Shown here piece by piece: positions 27,528-36,391 of a stretch of DNA of 64,000 bases. The stretch covers positions 1 to 64,000 of the forward strand of contig NZ_FOVD01000001.1 in the NCBI RefSeq assembly GCF_900115055.1. Reading direction: 5' to 3'. The position numbers and the translations under genes are program-made. The DNA comes from Chryseobacterium oleae. GTDB lineage: Bacteria > Bacteroidota > Bacteroidia > Flavobacteriales > Weeksellaceae. Each line of letters starts with the position of its first letter. The first letter of the stretch is position 1. Below the pieces are notes generated by a model that did not search any database, was not told where the DNA came from, and was given only the letters and a program-made list of their open reading frames with translations.

Positions 27528-28013
27528 ATGATGAGAAAGATATTTTTAGCCGCCAGCGCAGTTCTGGTGCTAAGTCTGTCGTCCTGTAAAAATGACCATA
27601 CCTTTTTAGAAAAAGAATTATCTGCCGCGCACAAAAAGCTGGAATCTGAGCATACACTACTGGAAAATTCACACTCCAGAATGGAAAAACAGCATGAAGA
27701 ATTTAATAAGAAACACAGTATATTAAAGGAACCTGAAACAAGTGAACACAACAAAACAGAAGCTGCTCATCAAACTATTTTAAAAAATCATGCAACACTG
27801 ATTGCCAGCCATTCAGAAATTATAGCACAGCATGATAGACTCGAACAGAATCACAAAGAAGATCAAATGGCTTTAGATCAATTAATGATCGATCATGATA
27901 AGATGACTAAAAAAGATCTGCTGATCCTGGCTGAACATAAAAAGCTGGAAACTAAACATCATCTGATCTTACAGCAGGATGAGAAGGTCAAAAAAGAAGA
28001 CCACCTGAAATAG
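27528..28013 (+). CDS. Coiled-coil lipoprotein with histidine at successive heptad positions
   Basis: A 161-residue lipoprotein (signal MMRKIFLAASAVLVLSLSSC, Cys 20). The whole mature chain is one predicted coiled coil. Histidine falls at residues 35, 42, 49, 56, 63, then after an 11-residue shift at 74, 81, 88, 95, 102, 109, 123, 137 and 144, i.e. the same heptad position fourteen times. Residue +3 is usually Leu, Ile, Met or Phe, so the histidines lie at a core position. Little else is present, and I do not recognise a family. A spacer-like, pH-responsive or metal-binding envelope rod is conceivable. The start may be either of two adjacent ATGs. Confidence 0.85.
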   Translation: MMRKIFLAASAVLVLSLSSCKNDHTFLEKELSAAHKKLESEHTLLENSHSRMEKQHEEFNKKHSILKEPETSEHNKTEAAHQTILKNHATLIASHSEIIAQHDRLEQNHKEDQMALDQLMIDHDKMTKKDLLILAEHKKLETKHHLILQQDEKVKKEDHLK

Positions 28014-28030
28014 CTGTATTGTTACAAATA

Positions 28031-28110
28031 AACGCTTCGACTCCGCTCAGCGTGACAGTAAAAATACATCCGGTATTAGATTTTGTCATGCTGAGCGGAG
28101 TCGAAGCGTT
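28031..28110. repeat. Long inverted repeat element, copy 1
   Basis: Arms 28031-28057 and 28084-28110 pair at 26 of 27 positions (core CGCTTCGACTCCGCTCAGC) around a 26-nt loop. A second copy is at 30732-30810. It separates two convergent genes and could end transcription from both sides. Confidence 0.9.
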
Positions 28111-28127
28111 GTTGGATAGCTTTTATC

Positions 28128-28703
28128 TTACTTCAGATACTTTGTAATCGCGTCGTCAGTAGGTTTTGTTGTGCTGATGAATGTGTCCACCAGTTTTCCG
28201 TTTTCATCAATCAGAAACTTTGTAAAGTTCCATAAGATCGTTGTATTTTTTACTCCGTTTAACTCTTTCTCAGTCAGATACTTGAAAATCGGAGCGGTAT
28301 CATCTCCTTTTACAGAAACTTTTGCAGCCAATGGAAATGTGACTCCATAATTTTTCTGGCAGAATGCTCCGATTTCGGTATTGGTTCCCGGTTCCTGTCC
28401 TCCAAAATTATTGGCTGGAAATCCTACAATGACCAGTTTATCTTTATATTCTTCATACACTTTCTCCAGATCTGCGTACTGTGGTGTAAATCCGCATTCT
28501 GACGCTGTGTTTACAATAAGGATTTTCTTTCCTTTAAAATCGGCAAAGTTGATCTCATTACCGTCAAGGCTTTCAACTTTGAAGTCATATATTGTTTTTC
28601 CCATAAGTTCATTGGTTTTAGCTTGAGAAATTTCACTTTTCTGATTGATACAGCTTTGTAAAAATGCTACAGTGGAAAGCAGCCATAAGAAAACATTTTT
28701 CAT
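28128..28703 (-). CDS. Glutathione peroxidase-family lipoprotein (thiol peroxidase)
   Basis: A 191-residue peroxidase with a lipoprotein-type signal (MKNVFLWLLSTVAFLQSC). The family core is clear: FADFKGKKILIVNTASECGFTPQY with the peroxidatic Cys, GFPANNFGGQEPGTN with the active-site Gln, and ILWNFTKFLIDENG with the active-site Trp. The second Cys in AFCQKNYGV is placed as the resolving Cys of thioredoxin-dependent members, so it most likely reduces peroxides with thioredoxin-like donors in the envelope, not glutathione. It is a single-gene unit. Confidence 0.93.
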   Translation of the reverse strand: MKNVFLWLLSTVAFLQSCINQKSEISQAKTNELMGKTIYDFKVESLDGNEINFADFKGKKILIVNTASECGFTPQYADLEKVYEEYKDKLVIVGFPANNFGGQEPGTNTEIGAFCQKNYGVTFPLAAKVSVKGDDTAPIFKYLTEKELNGVKNTTILWNFTKFLIDENGKLVDTFISTTKPTDDAITKYLK

Positions 28704-28788
28704 TTCTTTACAATTTAGTTGGCAGTTTTGCCGGAGTTATTGAACCTTTAATGAAACATCAACCGTTTCGCTAAGCAAATATATTTAA

Positions 28789-29451
28789 TTAAAACTTAAA
28801 AATATTGGCTGGAAATACTTTATTGACGTCGATTCTATTTAAGATCATCATATAATCACCGTCTTTTTTGGTGCTTGAAGATTCTATTCTGAAAGACATG
28901 ACCAGATTTCCTACTTTTTTATAATCCGAGTAGATCAGCGTATCATCTTTTTTAACCTCTTTTAAAAGCATATACGTTTTTACATCAAAATAGTAGATGT
29001 TCTTATTGACATTTTTCGTCAGTTCAACTTTATGGCAGTAAATCTCTCCTACTTTCTCTTTTCCAAGATATTTGGCATCAAATCCTTTGCTTTCCCAGTC
29101 GATGAAATCGTTATCAAAACTTTCTGAAACATATTCAGGGTATTCCTGAAGTTTATTGGTCGCATAGTTCATGGCATATCCTTTAGTTCCGTCAAAACCT
29201 TCAATAGCCGTTTCTTTTCCGCTGATGCTGATCACAGTTTTGGTCAGATTAGGACGTTGCTGGTAAATTTTAATAGGATATTCGTCTTTGATTCCTAAGA
29301 TCACTTTTCCCTGTAAGAGTACTGAATTCAAAAGTTTCCAATTCGTCAGCCCTCCGGACAGTTCTATATTCTTATCTATAATTTCTTTTGCCGTCTGAGA
29401 ATACAGTGAAGTGGTCAATGTTAAAAGGACTAAGTATAATATTTTTTTCAT
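28789..29451 (-). CDS. LolA-like outer membrane lipoprotein-sorting protein domain
   Basis: A 220-residue exported protein (signal MKKILYLVLLTLTTSLYSQ). The body resembles the LolA/LolB half-barrel family: TAKEIIDKNIELSGGLTNWKLLNSVLLQGKV, then TAIEGFDGTKGYAMNYATN, YYFDVKTYMLLKEVKKDD and a final strand pair. In Bacteroidota such proteins are common and usually are not the true lipoprotein carrier; the ligand is unknown. It overlaps the upstream gene by four bases (ATGA), so the two are translationally coupled. Confidence 0.75.
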   Translation of the reverse strand: MKKILYLVLLTLTTSLYSQTAKEIIDKNIELSGGLTNWKLLNSVLLQGKVILGIKDEYPIKIYQQRPNLTKTVISISGKETAIEGFDGTKGYAMNYATNKLQEYPEYVSESFDNDFIDWESKGFDAKYLGKEKVGEIYCHKVELTKNVNKNIYYFDVKTYMLLKEVKKDDTLIYSDYKKVGNLVMSFRIESSSTKKDGDYMMILNRIDVNKVFPANIFKF

Positions 29452-29843
29452 TTATTTCTTTTAAAATAATGGTCTAAAGAAGGTCTGAAAATAAATTTTG
29501 ATTCATTCTGTTTCTTTTTGGAGATCAGATTTCCATTGATATAGGTGAAAACGGATCCCAGATCTTCTTCAAACTCTAATGGTTTGGCAAGATATACTAT
29601 TTTATTTTCAAATTTATAATTAACAGGGTCTTTTACACTTTGCTGTTGAGATGGTATGACCAAATACGATGGATATATTTTATTGTTTTTAAATTCCAGC
29701 ACAAGAAATCTGTAGGTATCGATGGCTCCCTTCGTTGTTGCATTACAGCCATGGCTCATTTGGGCATAGAATTTTTTATTATTCAAGTTCTGACATTTCA
29801 GATTTGAACAGCAAAATAATATTATTAAAAATAAAATCCTCAT
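29448..29843 (-). CDS. Small exported protein of unknown function
   Basis: A 131-residue protein with a signal peptide (MRILFLIILFCCSNLKCQ). It contains MSHGCNATTKGAIDTYRFLVLEFKNNKIYPSYLVIPS, which looks like a small beta-barrel or lipocalin-like fold, and a basic end (DHYFKRNK). No family is recognised. It overlaps the LolA-like gene by four bases and is the first gene of that two-gene operon; a full promoter lies 20-50 bases upstream. Confidence 0.75.
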   Translation of the reverse strand: MRILFLIILFCCSNLKCQNLNNKKFYAQMSHGCNATTKGAIDTYRFLVLEFKNNKIYPSYLVIPSQQQSVKDPVNYKFENKIVYLAKPLEFEEDLGSVFTYINGNLISKKKQNESKFIFRPSLDHYFKRNK

Positions 29844-29863
29844 GTATAGCTTGTATATTCATC

Positions 29864-29894
29864 CAAATATAAGAGGAATTGGGCGAAAAAACAA
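29864..29894 (-). promoter_or_regulatory. Promoter of the two-gene LolA-like operon
   Basis: Minus strand: TTG (29894-29892), 20-nt spacer, TATATTTG (29871-29864). Both elements match the Bacteroidota consensus. Confidence 0.65.
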
Positions 29895-29937
29895 AAGCAC
29901 TCAGTGCAGGTAATGTTAATCTTTTCCCAATCTATTT

Positions 29938-30660
29938 TTAAATTAATTTCCGTGCTTTTTCAAGATCTTCGGGCGTATCGATTCCTACTCCGATGAAATT
30001 GGTTTCTATCAGTTTGATTTTCATACCATATTCAAGATAACGGATACATTCTATCTTTTCTGATATTTCCAGCGGTTTCATTTCCAATTTGGAGAACTGA
30101 AGCAATGCATGTTTTCTGAAAGCGTAAACTCCGATATGCTTAAAATAACTCACATCGTAAGAAACTTCCCTGTGGAAAGGAATCACGGAGCGGCTGAAAT
30201 AAAGCGCAAATCCATTGTTGTCTGTAATCACTTTGACGTTATTCGGATTTTCAATTTCTGCTTTTTCCGTAAGTTTTATTTTTAATGAAGCCAGAGAAAT
30301 TTCCTGGTTATCATCGTCTTTAAATACGTCGATAAGCTGTCTCAGAGGCTCTAATTTAAGGAAAGGCTCATCGCCCTGAACATTGATCACAATATCACAA
30401 TCGATGTTCTGCACGGCCTCTGCAATACGGTCGCTTCCCGTTTCATGCTGTCCGGTCATCACGGCTTTTCCACCGTTTTTCACGATTTCATCGAAAATAA
30501 TTTCTGAATCCGTAGCTACGAATACTTCATCGAACAGTTCCGTCTCCACAACATTTTTATACGTTGTTGTAATAACGGTTTTATCTCCCAACATCTGCAT
30601 CAGCTTTGCCGGAAAACGGCTTGCTTCGTAACGGGCAGGAATGACAGCTATGATTTTCAT
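29938..30660 (-). CDS. kdsB: 3-deoxy-manno-octulosonate cytidylyltransferase (CMP-KDO synthetase)
   Basis: A 240-residue cytoplasmic enzyme that activates KDO with CTP for lipopolysaccharide synthesis. The nucleotide-binding start [25 protein letters not shown] is diagnostic, followed by [29 protein letters not shown] (about 68-84) and [10 protein letters not shown] (about 91-100). The C-terminus has [11 protein letters not shown] and [15 protein letters not shown]. Length is typical. kdsA of the same pathway is in this window at 6601-7410. Confidence 0.95.
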   Translation of the reverse strand: MKIIAVIPARYEASRFPAKLMQMLGDKTVITTTYKNVVETELFDEVFVATDSEIIFDEIVKNGGKAVMTGQHETGSDRIAEAVQNIDCDIVINVQGDEPFLKLEPLRQLIDVFKDDDNQEISLASLKIKLTEKAEIENPNNVKVITDNNGFALYFSRSVIPFHREVSYDVSYFKHIGVYAFRKHALLQFSKLEMKPLEISEKIECIRYLEYGMKIKLIETNFIGVGIDTPEDLEKARKLI

Positions 30661-30731
30661 TGATTATAAATTAATGTTATGAATGACTAGTTACTGTTTT
30701 GTTTCCAGAAATAATCATTTATTTTCAAAAA

Positions 30732-30810
30732 CGCTTCGACTTCGCTCAGCGTGACACTGCTAATGCTAACAATTGACTATAACGGTGTCATGCTGAGCGA
30801 AGTCGAAGCA
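30732..30810. repeat. Long inverted repeat element, copy 2
   Basis: Arms 30732-30757 and 30785-30810 pair at 24 of 26 positions (core CTTCGACTTCGCTCAGC) with a 27-nt loop. It closely resembles copy 1 at 28031-28110, with C-to-T and G-to-A changes that keep pairing (CTCCGC/GCGGAG becomes CTTCGC/GCGAAG). Confidence 0.9.
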
Positions 30811-30824
30811 TCTATTTTATTTTA

Positions 30825-30906
30825 AATGTAACAATGTATCAATTTAACAGTTTACCAATATTGTAAGTACTGGAATTGTTACATTGATACATTGCTATAC
30901 TGTTAT
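30825..30906. repeat. Inverted pair of octamer arrays
   Basis: Left: AATGTAAC, AATGTATC, AATTTAAC, AGTTTACC (30825-30856). Right: ATTGTTAC, ATTGATAC, ATTGCTAT, ACTGTTAT (30875-30906), roughly the reverse complement of the left unit. Together they could fold into an imperfect hairpin just beyond the aminotransferase stop. Confidence 0.75.
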
Positions 30907-30914
30907 ATTAAAAA

Positions 30915-32168
30915 CTATTTAAGATTATTAAGAGCATTTTCAAGCTTCGGAAGCATTACTTTGATCTCATCCACAGCTAAACCTCCTACAGAAGCACGGA
31001 ACCAAGGTTCAGATTTTGCTTCTCCGAAAGCTGAGAATGGTACAAGAGCAACACCAGCATCGTTAATCAGATAGAAAACCAGGTCAGAAGAATTTTCAAT
31101 CACAGAGCCATCCGGCTTTGTTTTCCCGATATAATCAAGTCTGATGGTAAGGTATAAAGCGCCCATTGGTTCGATGCTTTCCACTGACAATCCTTTTCCT
31201 TTCAGATCCTGGATTCCACCGTGAAGAACTTTTAAGCTTTCCTCTAATTTTCCCTTGAAATCTTCCACGAAAACATTTACATTTTCAGGGTTTTCATAGA
31301 ATTTAGCGGTAGCTTCCTGTTCAGGTTTTGGTGCCCATGCTCCAACGTGTGTCAGAAGCGCTTTCATTTTATCCAGAATGTGAGCAGGACCGAATCCCCA
31401 TCCTACACGTACACCTGTTGCAGCAAGGCATTTAGAGATTCCGTCGATATAAATGGTGTATTCCTTAAGTTCAGGGAAAAGAGAAACCGGATCTACGTGT
31501 TCTGCGCCGAAAGTAAGGTTAGAATAGATCTGGTCATACATCAGGTACAATGGTTTTTCGTCTGCGCCTCTTTTTTTGTTTTCTTCAAGAACCAGTTCGC
31601 AGATATCTGAAAGCTGTTCTCTTGTAAACATAGTTCCTGTTGGATTCAATGGTGAACAAAGCGCTAACAGAACTGCTCCTCCTAAATGAGGTCTCAAATC
31701 ATCTGCTGTCGGAAGGAAATTATTTTCAGGGGTGGTTTTCACTTCAACAGCCTCTGCGGAAGTAAGGTAAGCGTAATGGTTGTTGTTCCATGACGGTGTA
31801 GGATATACTACTTTATCACCTTCATCTACAATGGTTTTATACACCGCATAGATCAAAGGTCTTGATCCGGCAGTAATTAAAATATCGTTGGGTGAATAAT
31901 CCAGATTCCATCTGTTTTTCAGGTCTTTGGAAACTTCTTTTCTTAAAGATAAAAGTCCGTTGGCTGGCGGATAATTCGTCAGATTATTCTGATATGCCTT
32001 CTGAATCTCTTCCTTCAGCAATGCCGGAATAGGATATAGATTAGAATTCAGGTCACCAATAGTAAGATTGGCTATCTCCGCTCCTTTTGCTTTTAAATCA
32101 TTTACTTCATTACCAATTTTTACGATTTCGGAACCAATCAGGTTCGCCGCTAATTTTGAAACTTTCAC
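30915..32168 (-). CDS. PLP-dependent class I aminotransferase
   Basis: A 417-residue fold-type I aminotransferase. LTIGDLNSNLYPIPALLKEEI and NYPPANGLLSLRKEVSKDL near the N-terminus, CSPLNPTGTMFTREQL (Asn contacts PLP) and YIDGISKCLAATGVRVGW (PLP lysine in SK) identify the family, and WFRASVGG near the C-terminus holds the substrate-carboxylate arginine. The amino acid specificity (aspartate, aromatic or other) cannot be told. It lies 26 bases after the lipoprotein gene and 3' in an operon with the phosphosugar mutase. Confidence 0.9.
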   Translation of the reverse strand: MKVSKLAANLIGSEIVKIGNEVNDLKAKGAEIANLTIGDLNSNLYPIPALLKEEIQKAYQNNLTNYPPANGLLSLRKEVSKDLKNRWNLDYSPNDILITAGSRPLIYAVYKTIVDEGDKVVYPTPSWNNNHYAYLTSAEAVEVKTTPENNFLPTADDLRPHLGGAVLLALCSPLNPTGTMFTREQLSDICELVLEENKKRGADEKPLYLMYDQIYSNLTFGAEHVDPVSLFPELKEYTIYIDGISKCLAATGVRVGWGFGPAHILDKMKALLTHVGAWAPKPEQEATAKFYENPENVNVFVEDFKGKLEESLKVLHGGIQDLKGKGLSVESIEPMGALYLTIRLDYIGKTKPDGSVIENSSDLVFYLINDAGVALVPFSAFGEAKSEPWFRASVGGLAVDEIKVMLPKLENALNNLK

Positions 32169-32194
32169 TTTATTTTTATTTAAATTTACTAATA

Positions 32195-33097
32195 TTATCT
32201 CCTCAAATTAATCCTGTCTTCTATTTGATCCACAGGTATATGTGCGTCAAAAGCTGCTATCAGTTCTTTTGCTTTTTTTGCTGTCCTTGAATTCGGATAT
32301 TTTTTTATGATCCGGCTGTATTCTTCTTTGGGGTCATCCATCAATCTCCCTTCTGTTCTGTCATAGGTCGGGGAACTGTCCATTCCAAGAATATAATCTA
32401 ATAAATAATCATCATATTCTCTTTTCGCTTTCTTTATCAACGGACTTTTAGGAAATTTATTCATAAAATTCTCCCAGGCGATCAGTCTGTCCCCTAATTC
32501 TTGCCAGGTAATCATCAGACCTCCATTGATAGCATAATTCTCTTTACTGTCATTGGCCAACTGCAGAATATAGCTGTCATAATCTGGAGTCACCTTATTC
32601 TTAAATACAGCATAATCATATCCGTACACTGAATGAATTTCTGTCAGTCCCTCTCCCATAACGCGAAATTCAAGACCTGCCTTATTCAGTTCAGCGGCAA
32701 TTTTTTTTACGTTGTCCGGCAAACGATAAGTGTCCGGTTCATTGGTATGATAATCAGTATATTGATCTAATATATCCTGATGTAAACCATTCAGACAGTC
32801 TGTATACTTTGTTCTTATTTTTACATAATCTTCGTATAACCTATCGTTTTGTTCCGGGCTGTTTACTGCAATTTCTTTATCAGTCTTAGCCTTATACCAT
32901 TGAAGAGCGGCAATATAATCCTCCGTTTTGTTAGCTGTTGAACAGGCTGTATCAATAGGCTTAAACAGATCTTCTTTTATTTCTGTTTGAGTGATTGAAT
33001 CATTCGCTGTTTTGGTTTCCGCTACTTTCTGTACTTCTTTTTTACAGGAAAAAACAAGTACAGAGAGCATACAGACTGCTACAATCTTTTTTATCAT
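32195..33097 (-). CDS. Lipoprotein of unknown function
   Basis: A 300-residue lipoprotein with signal MIKKIVAVCMLSVLVFSC (lipobox VFSC). It is largely helical, with a linker of polar residues after the Cys, and the C-terminal part (EYSRIIKKYPNSRTAKKAKELIAAFDAH) looks like a TPR-type helix pair, as in outer membrane assembly lipoproteins. No defined family is recognised. It sits between the phosphosugar mutase (16 bases upstream) and the aminotransferase (26 bases downstream), so it is part of that operon. Confidence 0.8.
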   Translation of the reverse strand: MIKKIVAVCMLSVLVFSCKKEVQKVAETKTANDSITQTEIKEDLFKPIDTACSTANKTEDYIAALQWYKAKTDKEIAVNSPEQNDRLYEDYVKIRTKYTDCLNGLHQDILDQYTDYHTNEPDTYRLPDNVKKIAAELNKAGLEFRVMGEGLTEIHSVYGYDYAVFKNKVTPDYDSYILQLANDSKENYAINGGLMITWQELGDRLIAWENFMNKFPKSPLIKKAKREYDDYLLDYILGMDSSPTYDRTEGRLMDDPKEEYSRIIKKYPNSRTAKKAKELIAAFDAHIPVDQIEDRINLRR

Positions 33098-33113
33098 CTT
33101 CTGCAGATTGGAA

Positions 33114-34829
33114 TTAATCTAATTTCAAATCTTTTCTTACGTCCTCGATTTTAGCTTCTAATGATTTCAGTTTATCTTTAAAATCTGCTTCAGACGTAAT
33201 CGTGTCTTTTACAGAGATATAAAATTTAATTTTCGGTTCAGTTCCTGAAGGTCTTACACAAACTTTGGTTCCGTCCTGGGTATAATAAATCAGTACATTC
33301 GATTTTGGAATGTCGTTCATTGCTTTTGTTTCATTCTTTGAAACCGTGAAATTAGTCTGTTCTTTAAAGTCTTTCACTTCTTCTACCAGTGATCCGGCCA
33401 GTTCTTTCGGTGGATTCTCACGGAAGTTTTTCATCATATTCTGAATTTCTTCAGCACCTTCTTTTCCTTTTCTGACAATATTCACCAGTCCTTCGTAGTA
33501 CATTCCCAGATCTTCATAGATCTCAATCATGTACTGGTACATTGTTCTACCGTTGGCTTTACACCACGCAGCGATCTCACAGGCAACAAGAATACTTCCG
33601 CATGAGTCTTTATCGCGGACAAAATCTCCGGTCATAAAACCGAAACTCTCTTCCCCACCACAAACAAATTTTTGTGTTCCTTCTGCTTCACGGATCATTT
33701 TTCCGATCCATTTGAATCCTGTAAGCCCGGACTTACATTCAATACCAAATTTCTGAGCAATATCAAAGAAAATATCAGAGGTTACAATCGTAGAACCGAT
33801 GAACTCCTTTCCGGTGATTCGTCCTTGTTTTCTCCACTCATTTAAAATATAGTAGGTAAGGATGGTATTCGTCTGATTACCATTCAGAAGCTGCATGTCT
33901 CCATCCAGGTTTCTTACGGCAATTCCTAATCTGTCACCATCCGGATCTGTTCCGATGACGATATCAGCATTGGTAATTCTTGCCAGATCCATAGCCATTT
34001 CCAGTGCGGCAGGTTCTTCCGGATTCGGAGATTCTACCGTAGTAAAATTCCCGCTTGGGATCATCTGTTCTTTCACCAGATCCACTTTTTTAAATCCTGC
34101 TTTTTCCAAAGCTTTCGGAATCGTTGTGTATGTTGTTCCGTGAATAGACGTGAAAACAATATTTAAATTCTCTTTCCCAACATTCTGATAGGTAGAGTTT
34201 TCAAGACAGGCATCGATGTAAACGTCGTCCTGCTCTTCCCCGATCCATTCGATCAGATCATCATTTCCATCAAATTTAATTTCGTCAAATTTCACAGAAT
34301 ATACTTCATTGATAATGGCTTCATCATGTGGCGGAACAATCTGTGCACCGTCATTCCAGTACACTTTATAACCGTTGTATTCAGGTGGATTGTGGGACGC
34401 GGTCAATACAATTCCTCCATTACATTTTTTGTCTCTTACCGTAAAAGATAATTCAGGAGTCGGTCTGTGATCCTTGAAAAGAAGCACTTTAATTCCATTA
34501 GCTGTTAAAACATCAGCCACAAGTTTCCCGAATTCCTTTGAATTATGGCGAACGTCATAAGCAATCGCTACTTTAATTTCCTCTCCTTTAAACTGCTGAA
34601 GCATATAATTGGCCAGTCCCTGTGTAGCCTGTCCCAATGTATATTTATTCAAGCGGTTGGTTCCTACTCCCATGATACCTCTCATTCCTCCTGTTCCGAA
34701 TTCAAGTTCTCTGTAGAAAGAATCTTCCAGATCCGGGGAATTGCTGTCGATCAATGTCTGTACAGCATCTCTTGTTTCTTTATCGAATGTATCACTTAAC
34801 CAAAGTTGCGCTTTTTCTAATGTTGTCAT
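33114..34829 (-). CDS. Phosphosugar mutase (phosphoglucomutase/phosphomannomutase)
   Basis: A 571-residue cytoplasmic alpha-D-phosphohexomutase. The phosphoserine loop TASHNPPEYNGYKVYW (about 144-159), the metal loop DPDGDRLG (about 294-301), the sugar loop CGGEESFGFMTGDFVRDKD (about 388-406) and the phosphate loop RPSGTEPKIKFY (about 527-538) are all intact. The length and the region between domains fit the large phospho-sugar mutase group of Firmicutes and Bacteroidota (PgcA-like), which interconverts glucose 1- and 6-phosphate. It heads a three-gene operon. Confidence 0.93.
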   Translation of the reverse strand: MTTLEKAQLWLSDTFDKETRDAVQTLIDSNSPDLEDSFYRELEFGTGGMRGIMGVGTNRLNKYTLGQATQGLANYMLQQFKGEEIKVAIAYDVRHNSKEFGKLVADVLTANGIKVLLFKDHRPTPELSFTVRDKKCNGGIVLTASHNPPEYNGYKVYWNDGAQIVPPHDEAIINEVYSVKFDEIKFDGNDDLIEWIGEEQDDVYIDACLENSTYQNVGKENLNIVFTSIHGTTYTTIPKALEKAGFKKVDLVKEQMIPSGNFTTVESPNPEEPAALEMAMDLARITNADIVIGTDPDGDRLGIAVRNLDGDMQLLNGNQTNTILTYYILNEWRKQGRITGKEFIGSTIVTSDIFFDIAQKFGIECKSGLTGFKWIGKMIREAEGTQKFVCGGEESFGFMTGDFVRDKDSCGSILVACEIAAWCKANGRTMYQYMIEIYEDLGMYYEGLVNIVRKGKEGAEEIQNMMKNFRENPPKELAGSLVEEVKDFKEQTNFTVSKNETKAMNDIPKSNVLIYYTQDGTKVCVRPSGTEPKIKFYISVKDTITSEADFKDKLKSLEAKIEDVRKDLKLD

Positions 34830-34935
34830 ATGTGTATTTCGTTCTTTTATAATTTGTAAAGTTCTGATTCTAAGTTTGGCAGCTATTCCTACGATAACTT
34901 CCCTCCTCCAGCTTCCATCTTCCTTTCTATTTTAA

Positions 34936-35637
34936 TTAATCCAATTTCTTATTCTCCACACGAGCCTGCTTATCAATTTTAAAGGCACGGATCGGGTTGT
35001 TATAATAGATGAATTTTGCAGTGTTCTGAATATTTCCTTTTAGAGAATCTTTCACATTCACTTCTGCGTAATTTCCGTTTTTTGAGTCGATATTCAGGTT
35101 TTCTATTTTCCAGTAAGGAGCAATAAGACTTGCTGTGTCTGAGATCTTTATCACTGCATTTTTCGTCAGTCCCAAAAAGTTGGCCCGGCTTTTATTCTGC
35201 ATGTCTACTTCTGCTCTTCTCGTGTTCACTGAACCCATAAATGTAGCATTATTTTTTAAATTAAGCCTAAAATTGTCGGTCTTAATTTCGCTTGAAATGT
35301 TCATTTCCACAGAGTCTGCAACGGCTACTTTTTCAAGGTTATATTTTGAATAAATCGTCACATTATAGAAATCTACTCCTTTTGTACCCCGTTTTTCTTT
35401 AATAAAAAGGGTCTTGTCTTTTACATCTACGTCCAGATTGCCGGCTACATTGGGATAGGTTTCAATTTCTACAAAATTCTTATCCCCTCTGGCATAAAAT
35501 ACACGGAATTTACCTTCCAGATCCAGATTCACAAATTCTGAAACATCCACGTCTTTCCTTTCAATCGTTCCTTTTGGAGAAACTTTTCCGCAGGAAACCG
35601 CCGCTACAAGCAGGGATGTGTATAGTATTTTTTTCAT
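34936..35637 (-). CDS. Head-GIN (DUF2807) domain lipoprotein
   Basis: A 233-residue lipoprotein, signal MKKILYTSLLVAAVSC. The mature part is a right-handed beta-helix of the DUF2807 type: repeated short strands with alternating polar/hydrophobic residues (VAVADSVEMNISSEIKTDNFRLNLKNNATFMGSVN...). Proteins of this family are surface or envelope proteins of unknown function. The ATG at 35637 is used rather than a TTG two codons earlier. It follows the DUF3667 gene by 7 bases and ends the operon. Confidence 0.85.
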   Translation of the reverse strand: MKKILYTSLLVAAVSCGKVSPKGTIERKDVDVSEFVNLDLEGKFRVFYARGDKNFVEIETYPNVAGNLDVDVKDKTLFIKEKRGTKGVDFYNVTIYSKYNLEKVAVADSVEMNISSEIKTDNFRLNLKNNATFMGSVNTRRAEVDMQNKSRANFLGLTKNAVIKISDTASLIAPYWKIENLNIDSKNGNYAEVNVKDSLKGNIQNTAKFIYYNNPIRAFKIDKQARVENKKLD

Positions 35638-35644
35638 ATTCAAT

Positions 35645-36373
35645 TTAAAATATTCTATATAAAATCGTAATTATGGTAAGACTTTCTATTCCCATCAGGA
35701 CATACAGTACCGATACTCTCCAAAGCAGGCCCGGTTTTGAGTATGAGTTTTTAAATGCATTCCAATACGTAACTGCCGGAAAGAGAACGAGAAGTACAAC
35801 AGAAGCCTTATCCAGAATAGCAAAAATCTTCGCTGCAGGTTGCCACAGACCGATAAGACTTACCATATCATTAAACAAAAATAGGATTAAAATTCCTAAC
35901 AGGCTTACTGTTCCGATGATAAAATGCTCGGCAATATTCAATTTTATCCTTCTGAAAATGAAAAAAGCATTGACCCCAAGCATCGGGATGATTACAAAAA
36001 GGATTATTTTGGAATATTTAGAAAAAAATTGCAGGATTTTAGCACTGTCTTTTGGAATTTCCGCTGGATTCAGATCCAAATAAAAATGCATTGTTAACAC
36101 ATTGAATCCGAATAGAATAAGCAATAATGAAAACAGATTGTAATATTTAATTCTTTTCCCGGAAATATAATCCATTGCCATTCTTCCAGGCCCGAACAAA
36201 ACGTGTTTCAGAGTTCTGAAAAACCTTTCTTCTATATGCCAGATTGATCCTAATATATCACTTTTAATCAATGAATGGGGAGTAATTCTTGCTGTGTCTG
36301 CTTTTTGCCCGCAGTGAGAACAAAACTCACCGGAGATCTTATAACCGCAATTCAAACAGCTTTTTTCCTTCAT
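35645..36373 (-). CDS. DUF3667 membrane protein with zinc-ribbon N-terminus
   Basis: A 242-residue protein. The N-terminal CLNCGYKISGEFCSHCGQK is a four-cysteine zinc ribbon (C-x2-C ... C-x2-C), then ITPHSLIKSDILGSIWHIEERFFRTLKHVLFGPGRMAMDYISGKR, the DUF3667 core, and about five transmembrane helices. The family is common in Bacteroidota; its function is unknown. It lies between the lipocalin-like lipoprotein (18 bases upstream) and the DUF2807 gene (7 bases downstream), a tight three-gene operon. Confidence 0.9.
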   Translation of the reverse strand: MKEKSCLNCGYKISGEFCSHCGQKADTARITPHSLIKSDILGSIWHIEERFFRTLKHVLFGPGRMAMDYISGKRIKYYNLFSLLLILFGFNVLTMHFYLDLNPAEIPKDSAKILQFFSKYSKIILFVIIPMLGVNAFFIFRRIKLNIAEHFIIGTVSLLGILILFLFNDMVSLIGLWQPAAKIFAILDKASVVLLVLFPAVTYWNAFKNSYSKPGLLWRVSVLYVLMGIESLTIITILYRIF

Positions 36374-36391
36374 TGTAAAAAATTTTACATT

